Counted from the first letter of the stretch, positions 1 to 5,458 are shown. The stretch: DNA of 5,615 bases from Fibrobacteria bacterium GUT77 (GCA_001462255.1 LIUJ01000309.1:1-5615); one strand, 5' to 3'. Program-made: numbers and translations. Notes: generated from the sequence alone by a model not told the origin.

Positions 1-89
1 TCCAATAGTTTGGAGAACGCGTTGAACGCGGCGTTGTGGTACATCGTCGCCTTTTTGCGCCCTCGTTTAGGCTTTTTGATGTTCTGCAT
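1..89 (-). CDS. Partial CDS, 5' end only: basic N-terminus, unknown function
   Basis: This is the start of a leftward gene that runs off the window; 29 codons are visible. It begins with ATG at 89-87 on the minus strand and reads MQNIKKPKRGRKKATMYHNA, followed by AFNAFSKLL. The start is supported by a minus-strand GGTGAGGA (positions 100-93) a few bases upstream, a good match to the Shine-Dalgarno consensus. Residues 5-14 are a lysine/arginine cluster (KKPKRGRKKA) resembling an AT-hook-like or nucleic-acid-binding tail. It is followed by what looks like the beginning of a helix. Function cannot be assigned from so little: a DNA-binding regulator is a guess based only on the charge. An in-frame ATG at codon 16 is an alternative start but lacks a comparable ribosome binding site. 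Confidence 0.6.
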   Translation of the reverse strand, partial: MQNIKKPKRGRKKATMYHNAAFNAFSKLL

Positions 90-92
90 AAG

Positions 93-100
93 TCCTCACC
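93..100 (-). promoter_or_regulatory. Ribosome binding site for the leftward partial gene
   Basis: On the minus strand the bases read GGTGAGGA and then CTT before the ATG. GGTGA pairs with the 3' end of 16S rRNA at a spacing of six bases. This site is the main reason for accepting the short leftward reading frame as a real gene start. Confidence 0.5.
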
Positions 101-173
101 ATTTCGATAGAAATAGCGTAATAGCCGATTATGGCGCAACGGCGGAGCCGTCCGTTTCCGGTCTTTGGTACGA

Positions 174-240
174 CGAGAGTGTTGATGTACGATGTGTGAG
201 TACATCCAATAAATCCGAGAGTACATCTAAATACGAGAGT
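174..240. repeat. Imperfect 21-bp-spaced short repeats (CGAGAGT / GAGTACATC)
   Basis: CGAGAGT occurs exactly at 174-180, 216-222 and 234-240, with a diverged copy (TGTGAGT) at 195-201. The first three members lie 21 bp apart. GAGTACATC occurs at 198-206 and 219-227, again 21 bp apart, and its inverse GATGTAC lies at 184-190. A 21-bp period equals two turns of the helix, so successive copies would face the same side of the DNA, as in many direct-repeat operators. Protein binding is inferred; the repeats themselves are seen directly. Confidence 0.45.
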
Positions 241-274
241 AACGCCGGTATGACGAAAGGCGCTTGCGCGTCGG

Positions 275-286
275 TGTGTTAACACA
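275..286. repeat. Perfect 12-bp palindrome TGTGTTAACACA (possible operator)
   Basis: The twelve bases are their own reverse complement. The palindrome sits just downstream of a possible leftward -10 element (TATATT, 302-297), where a bound repressor would block transcription of the leftward gene. The size and symmetry suit a dimeric helix-turn-helix regulator. No regulator is identified, and one 12-bp palindrome can occur by chance. Confidence 0.35.
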
Positions 287-296
287 TCTTTACATA

Positions 297-325
297 AATA
301 TACATTATTTTTTATGTGAACGCAA
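297..325 (-). promoter_or_regulatory. Possible leftward promoter (TTGCGT - 17 bp - TATATT)
   Basis: On the minus strand TTGCGT (325-320) is followed after exactly 17 bp by TATATT (302-297). The -35 box matches three of six consensus bases and the -10 box five of six. Transcription would start near 290 and give a leader of about 200 bases before the leftward gene. A/T-rich DNA yields such matches easily, so this is tentative. Confidence 0.3.
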
Positions 326-408
326 ATAAAAGAATAAAAAAATAATCGGTTGATAAATATGATATCTCCTCCGCCGGCTTCCCGATTAATGGCGGCACTT
401 TAAAAGAT

Positions 409-437
409 TTGACATCATGCGCGGAAAGTATTATATT
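409..437 (+). promoter_or_regulatory. Strong sigma-70-type promoter of the leader-pepD-wecE unit
   Basis: A perfect TTGACA (409-414), a 17-bp spacer and TATATT (432-437, five of six consensus bases) form a near-ideal housekeeping promoter. Transcription should start around 444. That gives a leader of roughly 30 bases before the AAGGAGGA at 473-480. A TATAAT at 465-470 has no -35 partner at a usable distance. Confidence 0.75.
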
Positions 438-472
438 ATAAGCAAGCGACGGCACGCCATACATTATAATCT

Positions 473-480
473 AAGGAGGA
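473..480 (+). promoter_or_regulatory. Consensus ribosome binding site AAGGAGGA before a GTG start
   Basis: This is the best ribosome binding site in the window. It lies about 105 bases upstream of the dipeptidase ATG, too far to serve that start directly. It is, however, ideally spaced (AAGGAGG ends five bases before) from a GTG at 485. It is the main evidence that the short reading frame 485-583 is translated. Confidence 0.7.
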
Positions 481-484
481 CGCC

Positions 485-583
485 GTGACAACACCGGTAA
501 TTGACCGTAAAGCATCGCCTGAACCTGAGCCGCTATTATCCGTTATAGGCGCGGATCGCGTAACGGGAAAAAAGCGCGTATGA
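485..583 (+). CDS. 32-codon leader ORF, translationally coupled to the dipeptidase gene
   Basis: This short frame starts with GTG, begins MTTPVIDRKASPEPEP, ends TGKKRV, and stops with TGA at 581-583. It is preceded by a consensus AAGGAGGA at ideal spacing and lies just downstream of a strong promoter. Its stop overlaps the next start as ATGA, the classic arrangement for translational coupling. The dipeptidase ATG has only a weak GGGA-type site of its own, so ribosomes finishing the leader probably reinitiate there. It is not an N-terminal extension of the dipeptidase: the frames differ, and the dipeptidase frame has a stop at 526-528. The peptide has a proline/glutamate-rich middle and a basic tail, with no membrane segment and no run of a single amino acid of the kind seen in attenuation peptides. 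I recognise no family. It could be a functional microprotein or simply a translation-loading leader. Confidence 0.55.
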   Translation: MTTPVIDRKASPEPEPLLSVIGADRVTGKKRV

Positions 584-2091
584 ACTTCGCCGAAAAAATC
601 TTACGTTTTTTTACGTCCGTCCTCTGCCCGACGCCCCGCGCTTCCCACCGCGAGGATTTGATTGCGGGCGAGTTGGTCGAGTTCGCCGAGACGCGCGGTT
701 TGGCCTATCGTTGCGACGATAAAAACAACGTCATTGTGTACAAACCGGCTACCGGCAAATACGTCGGCTCGTCGATTCCGGTAATTTTGCAGGCCCACAC
801 CGACATGATTTGCGTCCCCGCGGCCGCCGATTTCAGCGCCGGCGTGGAGGCTTATTATTCATCGGAGAATAGGTTGACCGGTCGTAGCGCCGTCACGGGG
901 GAAAAGACCTCCTTGGGAGCCGACGACGGGATCGGGGTCGCGGCGATCATGGCGGTTTTGGACGATAGCGCCGGAGAGATTGTCCATCCGCCGCTTGTCG
1001 CGATTTTCACCGCCGAGGAGGAGTGCGGGTTAACGGGGGCGCGCGACGTATCCGCGGAGGACGTCGTGGGAATCGCGCCCGGCTTGGACTTTGAGCGCAC
1101 GGCGTTCATCAACCTCGACGACGGACGCTTCGGGCAATTCAGCGTGGGGTGCGCGGGATCGGCCAACGTTACCGTAAAGATACCGGCGGATCGAACGGGC
1201 CTTACGCCGCGACAAGGTTTCTTCCGCTTTGAACTCGCCGTTTGCGGGCTCTTGGGCGGGCACTCCGGGTTGTTGATACATGAGAGGCGGGGGAACGCGA
1301 ATATCCTCCTCTGCTCGGCGGTCCAAAAGCTCCTACGGGCGAACGTCGACTTGCGCGTGCTTGGCTTCGGGCCATGCGGCGACGCCTCCAACGCTATACC
1401 TTCCGCCGCGTCGGTGTACGCCGCCGTCCCAGCCGAGCGGGAAGAAACGCTCCGTAAGGCGGCGGTGGATATAGAGTCGATCTTTAAGCAAACGTATCGG
1501 GAGATTGACGGCGGGGTGCGCTTGGAAATACGGGAGTGCGGAGACTTAAGCGGCGGGGCGCCGTTCGCCGCCGGTACAATCCGGCGCGTAACGACATTGG
1601 CCGAAGAGATAGACGACGGCCCCATATCCTACAGCGCCGCCATGCCCGATCTTGTGGAGACGAGCTCGAATTTGGGCATTATCCGAGACGAGGGCGACTA
1701 CATCGCCATGGTTTGCATGGTGCGGAGTTCGATAGACGCTGAGCGGGAACGGATAGTTGAGGAGATAGCCCGCAAAGCCGAAAGTTACAACGCGAAATGC
1801 GAGGTTGGCAGCCGGTCGCCCGGTTGGGCGTACAAGGAGAAGAGCGCGTTAAGGGATCTGTTCCTTAATAAGTATAAAGAGCTCTTCGGCGAGGCGGCGA
1901 CGGCGTTCCCGGTGCACGCGGGGCTTGAGTGCGGGCATTTCGCGGAGAAGTTCCGTAATTTTAGTGGAATGGACTTTATATCGTGCGGCCCTACGACTAC
2001 GGAGATACACAGTGTAAACGAGACATTGCATACGGATACGGTGGAAAAGTTCGGGAAACTGTTGATTGAGGTACTGAGGAGCCTTTACTGA
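580..2091 (+). CDS. pepD: PepD-like aminoacyl-histidine dipeptidase (M20C metallopeptidase)
   Basis: A 503-residue cytosolic zinc peptidase that should cleave short peptides, typically Xaa-His dipeptides such as carnosine, for amino-acid recycling. Motifs appear in family order: QAHTDM (zinc ligand H73, catalytic-support D75), LGADDGIG (bridging D115), TAEEECGLTGA (general base/ligand E146-E147), INLDDG (probable ligand D180) and VGCAGS. Then come GGHSG-IHERRGNAN in the lid domain (H228, H234), MPDLVETSSNLGI (355-367), HAGLECG (446-452) and GPTTTEIHS (final ligand H477). Length matches the family's usual 480-500 residues, and the N-terminus aligns from the start. There is no signal peptide. 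The first motif reads HTDMICV where typical PepD has HLDMVCE, so this is a diverged member and exact substrate specificity is uncertain. It overlaps the upstream leader ORF by ATGA and is followed after two bases by the aminotransferase gene, indicating one operon. Confidence 0.88.
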   Translation: MNFAEKILRFFTSVLCPTPRASHREDLIAGELVEFAETRGLAYRCDDKNNVIVYKPATGKYVGSSIPVILQAHTDMICVPAAADFSAGVEAYYSSENRLTGRSAVTGEKTSLGADDGIGVAAIMAVLDDSAGEIVHPPLVAIFTAEEECGLTGARDVSAEDVVGIAPGLDFERTAFINLDDGRFGQFSVGCAGSANVTVKIPADRTGLTPRQGFFRFELAVCGLLGGHSGLLIHERRGNANILLCSAVQKLLRANVDLRVLGFGPCGDASNAIPSAASVYAAVPAEREETLRKAAVDIESIFKQTYREIDGGVRLEIRECGDLSGGAPFAAGTIRRVTTLAEEIDDGPISYSAAMPDLVETSSNLGIIRDEGDYIAMVCMVRSSIDAERERIVEEIARKAESYNAKCEVGSRSPGWAYKEKSALRDLFLNKYKELFGEAATAFPVHAGLECGHFAEKFRNFSGMDFISCGPTTTEIHSVNETLHTDTVEKFGKLLIEVLRSLY

Positions 2092-2093
2092 CT

Positions 2094-3278
2094 ATGCAAA
2101 CGCCGCCGCCGTTGTCGATACCGTTCAATAAACCGTATGTAACCGGCAACGAGCTCGCCTATATGGAACAGGTCGTACGCTCCGGCAAGCTCTCCGGCAA
2201 CGGCGCGTTCACAAGGCGGTGCCAAGAGTTCTTTGAGCGGCGCTACGGCATAAAAAAATGCCTGCTGACCGCGTCGTGTACCGACGCTCTTGAGATGTGC
2301 GCCATTCTTGCCGGCGTGGGCGCGGGCGACGAGGTTATTGTGCCGGGTTACACGTTCGTTTCCACCGCCCTCGCCTTTGTCCGCCAGGGCGCCAAAGTTG
2401 TCTTTGCCGACAGCCGCGCCGACCACCCGAACATCGACGTAGACGCGCTGGAGTCGCTCGTTACGCCGCGCACCAAGGCCGTAGCGTTTGTCCATTACGC
2501 CGGCGCCGCTTGCGACATGGACGCCGTTTCGCGGCTCGCCGAAAGGTATGGGATTATAGTGATAGAAGACGCCGCCCAAGCGGTGGACTCCTTTTACGTA
2601 GGCGCCGCAAACGTCGCGCCGCGCCCCCTCGGAAGCGTCGGCCATCTCGCCGCCTTCTCTTTTCACGACACCAAAAACATCACCTGCGGAGAGGGCGGCA
2701 TGCTCGCCGTAAACGACGACCGTTTCATCGCCCGCTCGGAGACGGTTTGGGAAAAGGGTACCAACCGCGCCGACTTTTTTCGCGGCAACGTCGGTAAATA
2801 CGGGTGGGTCGACACCGGCAGCTCTTTCCTGCCGTCGGAGATTACAGCCGCCTTCCTATGGGCGCAATTGGAACGCGTAAACGAGATACAGACCGCCCGC
2901 AAAGCGGCGTGGGAGGCGTACTATGAGGCGTTTAAACCGTTGGCGGACGGCGGAGCGTTTCAGATCCAAACGATTCCCCCGTACGCGACAAACAACGCGC
3001 ACACGTTTTATATCGTGTGTAACAGTCAAAACGAGAGGACGGGGTTTATAGAGTACCTGAAGAACAACGGAATCGGCGCGGCCTTCCACTATCAGAGCCT
3101 GCATAAGAGCGATTATTATAGGGAGCGCCACGACGGCAGGGAGCTCAAAAACTGCGATAGGTACTCGGATTGCTTGGTAAGGCTTCCGCTTTATTGCGGA
3201 ATCGGGCGGAAAGAGGTCGAGCGCGTTCGGGACGTCGCGACGGCGTACTATCAATCCGTAACCAAAAAGGTGCCGTGA
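2094..3278 (+). CDS. wecE: WecE/RffA-like dTDP-4-amino-4,6-dideoxygalactose transaminase
   Basis: A 394-residue PLP enzyme of the DegT/DnrJ/EryC1/StrS family. WecE moves an amino group from glutamate to dTDP-4-keto-6-deoxyglucose, giving dTDP-Fuc4N for surface glycans (enterobacterial common antigen in E. coli). Similarity to E. coli WecE, judged from memory, runs along the whole chain: IPFNKP, SGKLSGNGAFTRRCQ, PGYTFVSTALAF, VHYAGAACDMD, IEDAAQ (D159 contacts the PLP ring), FHDTKN (K194, Schiff-base lysine), GEGG, EKGTNRADFFRGNVGKYGW, GSSFLPSEITAAFLWAQLE and LVRLPLY. A short insertion (about residues 170-176, GAANVAP) precedes the lysine loop. The start is supported by GAGGAG (2076-2081) inside the end of the upstream gene, and the gap to that gene is two bases. 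No other dTDP-sugar genes lie in the window, so the glycan is unknown. A sister DegT-family transaminase with a different 4-keto sugar is the main alternative. The last 28 bp overlap an antisense small ORF. Confidence 0.85.
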   Translation: MQTPPPLSIPFNKPYVTGNELAYMEQVVRSGKLSGNGAFTRRCQEFFERRYGIKKCLLTASCTDALEMCAILAGVGAGDEVIVPGYTFVSTALAFVRQGAKVVFADSRADHPNIDVDALESLVTPRTKAVAFVHYAGAACDMDAVSRLAERYGIIVIEDAAQAVDSFYVGAANVAPRPLGSVGHLAAFSFHDTKNITCGEGGMLAVNDDRFIARSETVWEKGTNRADFFRGNVGKYGWVDTGSSFLPSEITAAFLWAQLERVNEIQTARKAAWEAYYEAFKPLADGGAFQIQTIPPYATNNAHTFYIVCNSQNERTGFIEYLKNNGIGAAFHYQSLHKSDYYRERHDGRELKNCDRYSDCLVRLPLYCGIGRKEVERVRDVATAYYQSVTKKVP

Positions 3279-3409
3279 TTGGAGCGCCAAGCCTCCGCGT
3301 TCCTCTCTATCCACATGAGGGCGGCGTTGTTCTCGTCAACGATCTGCCCCTGATTGGTGAGATCGCTGTGGAACTTTCGGATTTCTTCGATCTGAAGCTC
3401 GTTGTCCAT
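3251..3409 (-). CDS. 52-residue small protein, unknown function, antisense to the wecE 3' end
   Basis: This minus-strand frame runs from ATG (3409-3407) to TGA (3253-3251). It is preceded by AAGGA (minus strand, 3421-3417) seven bases before the start. The product begins MDNELQIEEIRKFHSDL, contains ALMWIERNAEAW around residues 30-41 and ends GTFLVTD. It is acidic to neutral, probably mostly helical, with tryptophans at 33 and 41, no signal peptide and no membrane segment. About three quarters of its codons end in G or C, like the large genes here. Its last 28 bp overlap the end of the aminotransferase gene on the opposite strand. Its start faces the glycoside hydrolase gene across a 78-bp divergent promoter region. 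I recognise no named family. The pattern of a helical segment carrying a W-I-E-x-N-A-x-x-W core suggests a conserved small protein rather than a chance frame, but this is an inference. Confidence 0.6.
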   Translation of the reverse strand: MDNELQIEEIRKFHSDLTNQGQIVDENNAALMWIERNAEAWRSNHGTFLVTD

Positions 3410-3434
3410 GAAGTGTTCCTTTTTTGGGCCCGTT

Positions 3435-3461
3435 ATTATATATATCGGCGTTTATCGCCAA
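3435..3461 (-). promoter_or_regulatory. Possible promoter of the 52-residue gene (TTGGCG - 15 bp - TATAAT)
   Basis: On the minus strand TTGGCG (3461-3456, four of six consensus bases) precedes a perfect TATAAT (3440-3435) with a short 15-bp spacer. Transcription would begin near 3428, leaving about 20 bases that include the AAGGA ribosome binding site. The spacing to the gene supports it; the short spacer weakens it. Confidence 0.4.
3447..3459. repeat. Inverted repeat GGCG-TTTAT-CGCC between divergent genes
   Basis: A 4-bp dyad with a 5-base centre lies midway between the 52-residue gene and the glycoside hydrolase gene. It overlaps the candidate -35 boxes of both. A regulator bound here could control both directions. 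It is also short enough to be coincidental in DNA rich in CGCC and GGCG. Confidence 0.3.
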
Positions 3462-3479
3462 GAAATTATAGGATATAAA
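3451..3479 (+). promoter_or_regulatory. Possible promoter of the glycoside hydrolase gene (TTTATC - 17 bp - TATAAA)
   Basis: TTTATC (3451-3456, three of six consensus bases) and TATAAA (3474-3479, five of six) are 17 bp apart. The predicted transcription start, near 3486, is almost at the ATG (3488), so the transcript would be leaderless or nearly so. That would explain the absence of a good ribosome binding site. It remains tentative. Confidence 0.3.
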
Positions 3480-3487
3480 GATAATTT

Positions 3488-5455
3488 ATGGAAAGCTCAA
3501 AAATCAACAATTTTTATTTAATCCCGAAAGTCCGGGAATTGCGGCCGACCGGCGGACGCCTTGCAACGTCGACCGTGGGGCGGATAAATATCCCGTCGAC
3601 CGATACCTGCGAAAGCGCCGCGGGGTATTTGCGGGAGATGTTTTTTGAGGCGACGGGGGTCCGGTTGGGGATTAACGCCGGTAGCGGCGCGCGCGTTGAT
3701 ATGCGTATTGAGGCGGATATGGGTATTCACGCCGCTAATGTCGCTGACACAAACGAGCGGTATCGCCTGACCGTTTTGCCCGACGGCGTGAACATACGCG
3801 CCGTATCTCCGCGGGGGCTATTTAGAGCCGTCGCCACGTTAACGCAACTGATACGCAACGAGCCGCGCGGCATACCGTGCGTCGATATTGTCGATTGGCC
3901 GGACTTTCCCATACGCGGCTTCTACCACGACGTTACCCGCGGACGTGTGCCCACGCTTGGCTCCCTCAAGCGCCTTGTCGATACGTTGGCCTTTTATAAG
4001 CTCAACCAGTTGCAGCTCTACGTAGAGCACGCCTTTGCCTTCTCCAAGATACCGGAGCTCTCCGCCGGAAAGACGCCGCTTACCGCCGCCGACATCATTG
4101 AACTCGACGGCTACTGCGCCGACCGGTGCGTCGACCTTGTGCCGTCGCTATCCACCTTCGGCCATTTGTATGAGTTGTTGCGCCTGCCGCGCTTCGAGCG
4201 ATTGAACGAGCTCAATATCAGCGCGTCGGAGACGCCGCGTGATCTGTGGGACAGGATGGCCCACTACACGCTCGACGTAGGCAATCCGGAGAGCTTCGAG
4301 TTGGTCAAAAGCATGATTGAGGAGTACGCGCCGCTCTTCTCCTCCCGATGGTTCAACATCTGTTGCGACGAAACCTTCGACTTGGGTAAGGGCAAGAACG
4401 CGGAGCGGGCGCGACTCGACGGGGTGGGATGTCTCTACGTCGAGTTCGTCAACAAGATTATAGGCGCGGTGAGGTCGGTAGGCAAGAGGCCGATGCTATG
4501 GGGCGACATTGTCCTCAAACACCCTGAATACATCTCCGAACTGCCTAAGGACACGGTATTCCTAAACTGGGACTACGCGCCGGACGCGAGCGACGAGTCG
4601 GTGAAAAAATTCAGGGACGCCGGTGTGACCCAATACGTTTGTCCCGGCGTACAAGCCTGGAGCCGCTTTGCCGCCGACGTCGACAGGGCGTGCGCGAACA
4701 TATCGAGGATGACGCGCTTCGGGCGGGATGCCGGGGCTGTGGGCGTACTGAACACGAACTGGGGCGACTGCGGCCACATAAACCTACCGGCGGCGTCCTA
4801 TCACGGATTAGCCTTCGGCGCGGCGCGCTCGTGGAACGGGGAGGCCGAAGAGCGTATGGGTGCGGATACGGCCGACGCCGATTTCGACAAACGTTTTTCC
4901 TTACTCCATTGGGGAATAACCGGCGAGAACGGCGCCCGCTTGGGCAAACTGCTCAGAGAATTGGGCAACCTAAGCTCATACCACTTCGGCAACCTCTACG
5001 CGTGGATTATAAGCAAACAATGCTTATGGTACAAGGAGGACGACGTTAAATCCGCCGATTCAAAAACGCTATCGACAAAGGCCGCGAGGGCGGCGGAGAT
5101 AAAGAAGGAGCTTGAGGAGATAGCGGCCCGCGCGTCGTCCGTCAACGCAAAATCGGAATTGAGCGTTCAAAACGGCGTTGTAACGCCGGACGACGTCTAC
5201 AACGAGTTTAAAGAGTACGTTTGGTCGGCGGAGGCGACGGCTTGGTTGCTGTCGTTGCTTATCGCCAAGAAAAAATATGAGTACGGGCAGGAGGTAGAGG
5301 CCGTTCCGACGGAACCGTCGGATCTGATTGACGACGGGAGAGCGCTGCTTGAGAGATTCAAAATGTTATGGCGGGCAAACGGTCGGGAGTCGGAATTGCG
5401 CGACGTCGTAGATACGTTTGAGGCGGTGTTTGAGCGCGTTCGGACTTTTTCATAA
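3488..5455 (+). CDS. Family 20 glycoside hydrolase (beta-N-acetylhexosaminidase type), cytosolic
   Basis: A 655-residue enzyme expected to release terminal beta-linked N-acetylglucosamine or N-acetylgalactosamine. Residues 1-135 form the zincin-like GH20b domain, ending with SPRGLFRAVATLTQLI (107-122) and the IVDWPDFPIRGFYHDVTRG (134-152) entry to the catalytic barrel. The barrel shows FYKLNQLQLYVEHAF (169-183), LVPSLSTFGH (217-226) and WFNICCDETFDLGKGK (288-303). D294-E295 there are the family's Asp-Glu pair: Asp orients the substrate acetamido group and Glu is the acid. MLWGD (336-340), FLNWDY (358-363) and NTNWGDCGH (422-430) follow. Residues from about 480 on are a helical C-terminal extension. 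There is no signal peptide or membrane segment, so it should work in the cytoplasm on imported or recycled glycans. The ribosome binding site is poor (AGGAT about 13 bases before the ATG). No other start fits the domain boundary better. The gene appears to be transcribed alone. Exact substrate is unknown. Confidence 0.85.
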   Translation: MESSKINNFYLIPKVRELRPTGGRLATSTVGRINIPSTDTCESAAGYLREMFFEATGVRLGINAGSGARVDMRIEADMGIHAANVADTNERYRLTVLPDGVNIRAVSPRGLFRAVATLTQLIRNEPRGIPCVDIVDWPDFPIRGFYHDVTRGRVPTLGSLKRLVDTLAFYKLNQLQLYVEHAFAFSKIPELSAGKTPLTAADIIELDGYCADRCVDLVPSLSTFGHLYELLRLPRFERLNELNISASETPRDLWDRMAHYTLDVGNPESFELVKSMIEEYAPLFSSRWFNICCDETFDLGKGKNAERARLDGVGCLYVEFVNKIIGAVRSVGKRPMLWGDIVLKHPEYISELPKDTVFLNWDYAPDASDESVKKFRDAGVTQYVCPGVQAWSRFAADVDRACANISRMTRFGRDAGAVGVLNTNWGDCGHINLPAASYHGLAFGAARSWNGEAEERMGADTADADFDKRFSLLHWGITGENGARLGKLLRELGNLSSYHFGNLYAWIISKQCLWYKEDDVKSADSKTLSTKAARAAEIKKELEEIAARASSVNAKSELSVQNGVVTPDDVYNEFKEYVWSAEATAWLLSLLIAKKKYEYGQEVEAVPTEPSDLIDDGRALLERFKMLWRANGRESELRDVVDTFEAVFERVRTFS

Positions 5456-5458
5456 AAC

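Larger units (their letters stand above)
90..484. other. Long AT-rich divergent intergenic region
   Basis: About 395 bp separate the leftward partial gene from the leader ORF of the dipeptidase operon, and I find no convincing gene here. Weak reading frames cross it but have no ribosome binding sites. They also conflict with the leftward gene start. The region holds, from left to right: CGAGAGT/GTACATC repeats (174-240), a TGTGTTAACACA palindrome (275-286), A/T-rich DNA with a possible leftward promoter (297-325), a short GC-rich stretch with a 5-bp inverted repeat (371-395), and a strong rightward promoter (409-437). Its size and content suit a control region between two divergent transcription units. 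Confidence 0.6.

Noticed and set aside
10..282. Plus-strand 90-codon frame at the left edge, with an internal STSNKSE-STSKYES repeat
   Set aside because: It has a TTG start without a ribosome binding site and lies opposite the leftward gene, which does have one. The peptide repeat only reflects the 21-bp DNA repeats, a multiple of three.
67..285. Minus-strand 72-codon frame crossing the left intergenic region
   Set aside because: It starts at a GTG inside the 12-bp palindrome with no ribosome binding site. It also overlaps the better supported leftward start in another frame.
371..395. CCGCC ... GGCGG inverted repeat as a terminator
   Set aside because: Five-base arms with a 15-base loop and no T-run after it. 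No gene ends nearby that would need it.
485..579. GTG at 485 as a longer start for the dipeptidase
   Set aside because: The GTG frame differs from the dipeptidase frame, which has a TGA at 526-528. The dipeptidase N-terminus already matches the family from 580.
855..1625. Long minus-strand open frame of 256 codons inside the dipeptidase gene
   Set aside because: It is antisense to a gene with clear M20C motifs. The product is low-complexity (rich in Ser, Pro, Arg) with no recognisable domain, and GC-rich codon bias readily opens antisense frames.
2085..2666. Minus-strand open frame of 193 codons opposite wecE
   Set aside because: The sense strand encodes a full-length WecE homologue. The antisense product shows no domain and is a codon-bias artefact.
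2297..2797. Plus-strand 166-codon frame within wecE
   Set aside because: The product is an arginine/proline-rich out-of-frame translation of wecE.
2856..3314. Minus-strand 152-codon frame over the end of wecE
   Set aside because: It is in a different frame from the supported 52-codon gene, has no ribosome binding site and is mostly antisense to wecE.
3170..3478. Plus-strand 102-codon frame bridging wecE and the hydrolase gene
   Set aside because: It begins inside wecE, has no ribosome binding site, and is the complement of the better supported 52-codon minus-strand gene.
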